Below, piece after piece: positions 58,694 through 64,000 of a DNA stretch of 64,000 nt. This DNA is from Domibacillus enclensis (GTDB taxonomy: Bacteria > Bacillota > Bacilli > Bacillales > Domibacillaceae): positions 1 to 64,000 of the forward strand of contig NZ_FTLX01000011.1 of the NCBI RefSeq assembly GCF_900156125.1. Reading direction: 5' to 3'. Position numbers and translations under genes: made by a program. Under the pieces are notes generated by a model. It ran no database searches. It was not told where the DNA came from and saw only the letters and a program-made list of their open reading frames with translations. Position 1 is the first letter of the stretch. Every line of letters begins with the position of its first letter.

Positions 58694-60613
58694 TTGGATG
58701 GGAATTTTTTGTTACCCTTTATTCGACATTTAAATGATAATCAGTATAATGCCGTTACTGGACCGGTTGGAGATGTGATTATCAATGCAGCTGCTGGCAC
58801 CGGGAAGACCAGCACACTTGCAGCGAGAATTCTCTATTTGCAGATTGAAAAGAATATTGAACCTGAAGAAATGCTGGCTCTTTCTTTTTCTAGAAGTGCA
58901 AGGCAGGGACTGATCAGTAAGATGGAGGCTTATAGAAAAGAAGCGGGAGCGGGAAGTCCGATTGAAACTCTTACTTTTCACGGACTTGCTTTTCGAATAG
59001 TAAGGGTCGCAGCGAGTCTGGGAGAAACGTGGCTGAAGCCTGGATTTAAAATCATTGAAAACAACAAAAAGATTTTCGAAGACAACGCAGCCGCTTTCTT
59101 TAAAGGGATTGAATATAAGAAAAATCAGGATTCTCTCTACTCCAAAGTCATTGATAGTGTTCGACAGGGACACGAGCACTACGGACAGGCACTGTACTCA
59201 CCTGATCAGATTGTGGAAGATGAACAGCTGAAGGTCGAGTCTGAACAGGGTGTCAGAGTCAGTCTTGCCTCTCTAGATGTAAAAAGAGTCTGGAAAAGGT
59301 ACGCGACTTATTTAAAACGAAAAAACCAGATTGATTATCCAGGACTCATCTCAGAAGCCATTAATGTCATTAAAAACAGTGGACAATTAACGTTAAACAG
59401 AATCCGTACAGGAATCAGACATTTGTTCATTGATGAGTTCCAGGATACATCGATGGCCCAGGAGGAACTGGCTTTTCTACTGGCAGGAAACCAGATGTAT
59501 ATGACGGTTGTCGGTGATAATGAGCAAACGATATACGCGTTTAACGGATCAAATGAAAGTAATATTATTCATTTTCATCAGAATGTTGCTCGCAGAAAAG
59601 GCTCTATTGCGTATTCAATTGACCTGATTGAAAACTACCGCTCCAGTGCAAACATACTGGGTGTGGCCAATAGAATTGTTGAAAAAGGCAATTCAGCCTA
59701 TAAAAAGTGGCTGCGGACAGCAGAAAATGTAAGTGAAGAAGTTGCTCTTTATCAGTATCATAATCACCCTGTAACGCTTGTGAGAATGCCGCGCCTTCAC
59801 AATGCTGCCACTTACATTGCAGAAGAGATCCTTCGTCTTCACGAAGAAGAGGAGATCCTCTATTCGGATATTACCGTACTGGTGAGAAAGGACACGGAAT
59901 TTTCTCCCCAGGGAAGCGAAGTCAAACGACTTCTCGAAGAAAAAAATATACCGGTAGGGGTGACAAGGTCTGGCGGTGACAATCAGAAGATTGTCTTCGA
60001 TAAAGCGGAAGAAATATGCCAGTCTTACTACGACGAGCCGCTTGCCAGTATCATCGATTCTATTGAAAAAGGGGACATAGATCCAGATCTGGACAGTGCA
60101 ATTGAGCGTGGAATAATAGATGTATTCAAGGAAGCGGTCGATTCCGGCGCTGTTTTTGCCTATGATGCACTGGACTTTTTGATAGATTCAACCTCTGGTG
60201 AAGGAAGTGAACGGGAAGATGATGGTGTTCGGATCAGGACCGTACATTCAGCCAAAGGGCTTGAGTTCAAAGTCGTCTTTGTTCTTTTTCTCGGAGATAA
60301 AAGCTTTCCTCATGGTGCAGTACCAGATGTAGATGGTGAGCGGAGATTGCTTTATGTGGCGATCACTCGCGCCCAGGACAGACTCTATATGATCGGAAGA
60401 AATGGAATCCATGGACCGGACTTTTTTGGAGAATGCATGGGATCCGAGACCAGGCTGGTTGACTATTTTAAGGCCCCTGATGCCGCGATTTCTTCTGAAG
60501 GATGTAATGAACAGCTGAAAAGTGAAGTGGACCTATTAAAAGAAAAATTCGACCGCGAAGAAGCAGCGAGAAGAGACAGGCTAATGGCGCTATTTGAAGA
60601 TGACGATTTTTGA
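58694..60613 (+). CDS. UvrD/Rep-like SF1 helicase A (639 aa)
   Basis: All SF1A motifs are intact: Q-motif LNDNQYNAV, I AAAGTGKTST (32-41), II LFIDEFQDTSMAQEEL, III VVGDNEQTIYAFNGS, IV LIENYRSSANIL, V VRIRTVHSAKGLEFKVVF, VI LLYVAITRAQDRLYM. Shorter than UvrD/PcrA. No nuclease domain seen; the tail is Arg/Asp/Glu-rich. TTG 58694 is given, TTG 58709 is an alternative; neither SD is strong. Next to drmAB and followed by a second helicase, 16 bases away. Confidence 0.8.
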   Translation: MDGNFLLPFIRHLNDNQYNAVTGPVGDVIINAAAGTGKTSTLAARILYLQIEKNIEPEEMLALSFSRSARQGLISKMEAYRKEAGAGSPIETLTFHGLAFRIVRVAASLGETWLKPGFKIIENNKKIFEDNAAAFFKGIEYKKNQDSLYSKVIDSVRQGHEHYGQALYSPDQIVEDEQLKVESEQGVRVSLASLDVKRVWKRYATYLKRKNQIDYPGLISEAINVIKNSGQLTLNRIRTGIRHLFIDEFQDTSMAQEELAFLLAGNQMYMTVVGDNEQTIYAFNGSNESNIIHFHQNVARRKGSIAYSIDLIENYRSSANILGVANRIVEKGNSAYKKWLRTAENVSEEVALYQYHNHPVTLVRMPRLHNAATYIAEEILRLHEEEEILYSDITVLVRKDTEFSPQGSEVKRLLEEKNIPVGVTRSGGDNQKIVFDKAEEICQSYYDEPLASIIDSIEKGDIDPDLDSAIERGIIDVFKEAVDSGAVFAYDALDFLIDSTSGEGSEREDDGVRIRTVHSAKGLEFKVVFVLFLGDKSFPHGAVPDVDGERRLLYVAITRAQDRLYMIGRNGIHGPDFFGECMGSETRLVDYFKAPDAAISSEGCNEQLKSEVDLLKEKFDREEAARRDRLMALFEDDDF

Positions 60614-60629
60614 AATGAGGTGAAAGGTT

Positions 60630-62069
60630 ATGGAAGAGACGATCCAGGTAACAAAACAGCAGAAAAATTGCATAACATTTCAACCCGAGGGTGACCTCCT
60701 GGTCCGGGGAATACCCGGGAGTGGGAAAACAACGGTCCTGCTTGAAAGAGCACGATATCTTCAAATGAAACAAAATGATTCGGTCCTGTTTATGGCATAC
60801 AACAAGTCGCTGACAGCGTATATAAGGCAAATCTCTTTAAAAAGCGACAGCAAGCCGGTTGAAGCGACGACTTTTCACCAGTGGGGACTCCGATTGGTGA
60901 AGGAAATTTCCTTGAGCCATACCCATTATATTGGAGACAGAAAAGAAGATGTGGTTCGTCATGCATACCATACAGTACTAAAACGTAACGAGCCGCTGGA
61001 TTTCCCAAAAATAAGTGATGATGACACTCGAAATAGCAAGCTCATTCAATTTCTGAGTGATGAAATTTCGTGGATCAAGGGCAATGGTCTGACAGAATGG
61101 GCCCGTTATGCAGATAAGCCGCGAATTGGTCGGGGAAATCAAATTAAAGTGTCGAAACAGAACCGCTACGCTATTTTTAGCGTCTTTGAAAAGTATAACG
61201 AGCTTTTGAAGTCCTATCAGTATAAAAGTATCGATTATGACGATGTCGCCCTTTTGATTGACCAGTATTTTCACAAGGTCTCAAAAGATCAACGACCCGC
61301 CCATATCCTTATCGATGAAGCACAGGACCTGACAGCCATGCAGTTAAAAGTTATCGCAAAGCTTGCGAGAACAAGCCTGACGATCGGTGCTGATAAAGGA
61401 CAGCAAATCTATCATCGAAACTTTGCATGGAAGGATGTAGGGATTGATGTAATTGGACGAAGCAAGTTTTTAAATGAGACGTTTCGTTCCACACAGGAGA
61501 TCATCAGGCTGGCCAAAGACTTTCAAAAACGGGACGTTCTTTTATTAAAAGATGAGGATTACACCGAGACCGTTCTGCCATCTGCTTCAGGACAAATCCC
61601 TGTTCTTGTAGAATCAAACAATCTGGACGCGGAAGTGAACACTATTTCAAAGCTTGTGAAAAGGTATCTTCTTAATTTTCCGGACGACACGATCGGGATT
61701 ATCGGGTATTCGAATAGAAGGTTGTCCAAATTCAGTGAAACACTTGATGAGCACAAGGTTCCCTGGGTAATGATCAAAGAAGACGAAACAAACATGCTTT
61801 TGCCCGGCGTAAAGCTTGTTAGCTACTATTCCGCGAAAGGTCTGGAGTTTGATCACGTTATTGTGGCCAATCTGAAAAAAGGGTGTCTTCCGTACAAAAA
61901 ATCTCCTCCTGGAATGGATGAAGAAGACTTCCTCGCGACGGAGAGAAGAAAATTTTTTGTGGCTATGACTCGGGCAAAATATACATTAACGATTTCGGCC
62001 GTGCGGACGTATTCGCCCTTTATCGATGAACTAAACCCTTCTCTGTATAAAAAGATTACTATCAAATAA
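60630..62069 (+). CDS. UvrD-like SF1 helicase B (479 aa)
   Basis: Small SF1 helicase: VRGIPGSGKTTVLL (25-38), HILIDEAQDLTAMQLKVI, DKGQQIYHRNFAWKD, FLNETFRSTQEI, LVSYYSAKGLEFDHVIV and RRKFFVAMTRAKYTL. Lacks much of the 1B/2B insertions. ATG 60630 follows GAGGTGAAAGG. Different from helicase A, so not a recent duplication; two SF1 helicases in one operon with drmAB is not the standard DISARM content. Confidence 0.8.
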   Translation: MEETIQVTKQQKNCITFQPEGDLLVRGIPGSGKTTVLLERARYLQMKQNDSVLFMAYNKSLTAYIRQISLKSDSKPVEATTFHQWGLRLVKEISLSHTHYIGDRKEDVVRHAYHTVLKRNEPLDFPKISDDDTRNSKLIQFLSDEISWIKGNGLTEWARYADKPRIGRGNQIKVSKQNRYAIFSVFEKYNELLKSYQYKSIDYDDVALLIDQYFHKVSKDQRPAHILIDEAQDLTAMQLKVIAKLARTSLTIGADKGQQIYHRNFAWKDVGIDVIGRSKFLNETFRSTQEIIRLAKDFQKRDVLLLKDEDYTETVLPSASGQIPVLVESNNLDAEVNTISKLVKRYLLNFPDDTIGIIGYSNRRLSKFSETLDEHKVPWVMIKEDETNMLLPGVKLVSYYSAKGLEFDHVIVANLKKGCLPYKKSPPGMDEEDFLATERRKFFVAMTRAKYTLTISAVRTYSPFIDELNPSLYKKITIK

Positions 62070-62124
62070 CTGTACCCGGTAAAAAGGATCTGAATAAAGA
62101 GTTGAATGTGAGGCGGCAGTAATT

Positions 62125-63318
62125 ATGAATACAGATAAATACGACTATCATGTAGCTCGCTACAGCAGCAATATCATGAGCTTTGTGAAAAAGATCGATC
62201 GGGATTTTACAACAGAAGAGATTGTAACACGAGTGCTGGAAATACCGAAAATTCAGAGTGATTATCAGTCTTACTTTAAAGCAACCACACTCTTTTTTCG
62301 TGCGAATAAAGATTTTAAAAAAAGGCAGGGTGACTGCTGGAGCTATAAAGGAAAGAATGTTGTGGCTCCGGCGGCCGATTCCCCTGTGAAGACGTTTCCC
62401 CACCGTATTTCGTACTCGGAAAGAGTAAAAGGATACCTCACGATCTCAACGGAATTCATAAACAAGATAAATTCTGCTTATCAGAACAGCGGAAAGACAG
62501 ATGTCACTTATGATGGCTTTACATATGAGTTCCAGTGGATAGTCAGGGAAAAGACTGCCTTTTTTTTCGGAAATGGTGTAATGGATTTCTTTGCGGATTC
62601 AGAGATGGCACCCGGACAAATAGTAACGTGTAGTACCGTGAACGACGCAGTTTCAATTGTGTCATCGAATGATGGCACAGTCACCCGGTTTAATCCGAAG
62701 GCAGCGGATATCTCTGAAATAAAGAAGCTGTGCGGTAAAGAGGAAGCCCGGTCCGCATTTATATTGTTATACGAGCTCCTGGCCGTTTATTCAGACGGGC
62801 TAGATATTGATGAAATCGAAAAACATATTTCAAAATACAAAAGCATCAGTGTCCATAGCCTGAAAAATCTTTTAAAACAAAATGAATGCTTTGAATACGA
62901 TATAGCAGCTGGTACATGGATTGTTAAAGTTGAAAAAATTTCTCGCTATTACAAGAATGAAATGCGTGGAAATGCAGAAACTCAGCTGTCATATAACTGG
63001 TTAATTGACAACGAGGCGCCGAATGAAAGGAACATTGAACCTGCAGAAAAACAGAAAGAAACACAGTCATCTGCAACTCTAGATACGGGTCAGGAGCAGG
63101 TAACTCGTGACACGTTAATCGACACGGTCGTCAAATCTATAACCGAAAATACTGTAAAGCCTCTTCACATGAAAGAAGAGGTAAATGCACTGGTTACTCG
63201 CTGTTTTACAGAAGGTGAGCTTGATCTACTCGAAGCTCATAATCAAACTTCTCTGGAGCTGTACAGTTATTTTCTTGAAGTAGAAGCCTTTTTAATTAAA
63301 TGGAAGGAGGAGGTCTGA
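62125..63318 (+). CDS. unknown defence-island protein (397 aa)
   Basis: I do not recognise it. The first 70 residues look helical (SSNIMSFVKKIDRDFTTEEI, VTRVLEIPKIQSDYQSYFKA) and could be a winged HTH. A central part has beta strands (YDGFTYEFQWIVREKTAFFF). Residues 240-300 read like another small winged-helix (DIDEIEKHISKYKSISVHSL, KNLLKQNECFEYD), and the C-terminus is helical. SD GAGGCGG. Cotranscribed with helicases A and B. Confidence 0.6.
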   Translation: MNTDKYDYHVARYSSNIMSFVKKIDRDFTTEEIVTRVLEIPKIQSDYQSYFKATTLFFRANKDFKKRQGDCWSYKGKNVVAPAADSPVKTFPHRISYSERVKGYLTISTEFINKINSAYQNSGKTDVTYDGFTYEFQWIVREKTAFFFGNGVMDFFADSEMAPGQIVTCSTVNDAVSIVSSNDGTVTRFNPKAADISEIKKLCGKEEARSAFILLYELLAVYSDGLDIDEIEKHISKYKSISVHSLKNLLKQNECFEYDIAAGTWIVKVEKISRYYKNEMRGNAETQLSYNWLIDNEAPNERNIEPAEKQKETQSSATLDTGQEQVTRDTLIDTVVKSITENTVKPLHMKEEVNALVTRCFTEGELDLLEAHNQTSLELYSYFLEVEAFLIKWKEEV

Positions 63319-63599
63319 TGGGAAAAGACCTCGAGTTGATGATGCAAGGGCAAATGAATCGTTACCAGCAGCTAATGGAAAAACAGGTAGCTACTCTGGC
63401 AAAAGCAAAAGAAGATACAGAAGCCGCCCTTGCTGATCTTGAACAAGAAACCGTCAATCTGATGAAAGATAGAAAAATGAACGCTGCTGAACGATTGAAT
63501 AAACTGGGTCCACTTATGGAAGAGCAGGATCGATTCAACAGCTTTTTGGAAAGTGTTGAGAGCCTTCTCGGACGGCACTTGAGAAAACAGGGTGAATAA
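63318..63599 (+). CDS. small coiled-coil protein (93 aa)
   Basis: Almost entirely heptad-like: MNRYQQLMEKQVATLAKAKE, TEAALADLEQETVNLMKDRK and LMEEQDRFNSFLESVESLLG. ATG 63318 overlaps the previous stop (TGATG) with GGAGGAGG upstream, so translation is coupled. Possibly a structural partner of the preceding protein. Confidence 0.65.
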   Translation: MGKDLELMMQGQMNRYQQLMEKQVATLAKAKEDTEAALADLEQETVNLMKDRKMNAAERLNKLGPLMEEQDRFNSFLESVESLLGRHLRKQGE

Positions 63600-63600
63600 T

Positions 63601-64000
63601 ATGGATACTAACTTTACACCGTTCAAAGACACAAAAGTATGTAAGGTAATGCTTCCTCACCCTGAGATTGTACAGAAAATAGAGTTACTGGAAGCGATAC
63701 TTTTGAGAAAAGGGATTATCGATTCAGTTACCGAAACGATGTTGCTGTCCTCTTATCATGTAACGTACACAAGGGATAACAGGGAGATTATGAGGGTACA
63801 GCCATCCAAATCCGACTGGAGCCTGAAAATATACGACTGGAGCATTGATATACGGGAGCTCCTGGCACTGGATCTTGTCTATGAATTTGAATTTGGCAGA
63901 GAATCCGGCTGGTATCTGACAGAGTTAAAGAATGTAAACTCAGCTGACCTTGAAAGAGCTTTTGAGGCAGCACTTCAAACGCCACCAGTCGAATATTTAA
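63601..64000 (+). CDS. unknown protein, 5' part (133+ aa, cut by window end)
   Basis: Frame open from ATG 63601 to the end of the window; starts MDTNFTPFKDTKVCKVMLPH and continues with SDWSLKIYDWSIDIRELLAL and YEFEFGRESGWYLTELKNVN. Overlaps the previous stop closely (TAATATG). Not recognised; it continues the helicase operon beyond 64000. Confidence 0.6.
   Translation, partial: MDTNFTPFKDTKVCKVMLPHPEIVQKIELLEAILLRKGIIDSVTETMLLSSYHVTYTRDNREIMRVQPSKSDWSLKIYDWSIDIRELLALDLVYEFEFGRESGWYLTELKNVNSADLERAFEAALQTPPVEYL

Noticed and set aside
1-64000. tRNA or rRNA genes
   Set aside because: No cloverleaf or rRNA-like sequence noticed on either strand; a tRNAscan run was not possible.
1-64000. Conjugation genes or relaxase
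   Set aside because: No relaxase, coupling protein or type IV secretion motifs found in this window.

Overview
The window reads as part of a large plasmid from a spore-forming Bacillaceae-type Firmicute. Evidence for the host is strong Gram-positive ribosome binding sites with frequent GTG/TTG starts, a Spo0E-like phosphatase, a ComK-like regulator, YolD/UvrX, the DUF1659-DUF2922-YvrJ set and CcpA-type cre boxes. Evidence for a plasmid is two unrelated replication initiators, two ParA/ribbon-helix-helix partition operons, a tyrosine recombinase, two serine recombinases and no chromosomal housekeeping blocks. The doubled replication and partition functions, several duplicated fragments and alternating base composition (GC-richer backbone, AT-rich catabolic cassettes) suggest a cointegrate.

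Layout: 1-2.5 kb holds small hypothetical genes, a Spo0E-like gene and a 587-bp Tn3-derived mini-element with 38-bp inverted repeats, 5-bp target duplications and one zinc-ribbon gene. 2.5-6.0 kb is replicon 1: an HTH protein, a PrimPol-type Rep, a DnaA box and about 0.9 kb of highly structured non-coding DNA with a pair of tandem RNA-like units ending in terminators. 6-11.4 kb carries small regulators, the tyrosine recombinase, the amidase/YvrJ/DUF2922/DUF1659 operon and a MerR-TipAS regulator. 11.4-14.4 kb is replicon 2: parA/RHH, 83-bp iterons, and a Rep gene whose leader contains an antisense RNA and a transcriptional attenuator.

14.5-25.2 kb is an RpiR-controlled TRAP transporter and sugar/polyol catabolic operon (dehydrogenase, kinase, DhnA-type aldolase, hydroxyacid dehydrogenase, extra PRPP synthase), bracketed by group IIC-like intron 5' fragments. 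25.3-27.2 kb has a ComK-like gene and the second parA/RHH pair. 27.3-33.8 kb is a LacI-controlled ABC sugar importer with an FAD-dependent oxidoreductase. 34-37.3 kb contains a HEPN-like protein and a divergent SOS-type locus (WYL-like and LexA-N-like versus yolD-uvrX).

37.5-47.6 kb looks like an Amadori-compound pathway: secreted L-asparaginase, FrlR-like GntR repressor, fructosamine kinase, polar amino-acid ABC transporter, aspartate ammonia-lyase and fructosamine-6-phosphate deglycase. Together these could turn fructose-asparagine or fructose-aspartate into glucose-6-phosphate, fumarate and ammonia. Flanking uvrX and DUF3967 duplicates mark how it may have entered.

48-51.5 kb has an AP2/zinc-ribbon protein and two serine recombinases, one with an unusual N-terminal extension. 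51.8-64 kb is a probable defence island: a membrane protein, drmB and drmA of the DISARM type, and on the opposite strand two UvrD-like helicases plus three uncharacterised proteins. No methyltransferase or PLD nuclease is visible and the island runs off the window end. This last combination is the best candidate for an undescribed system.
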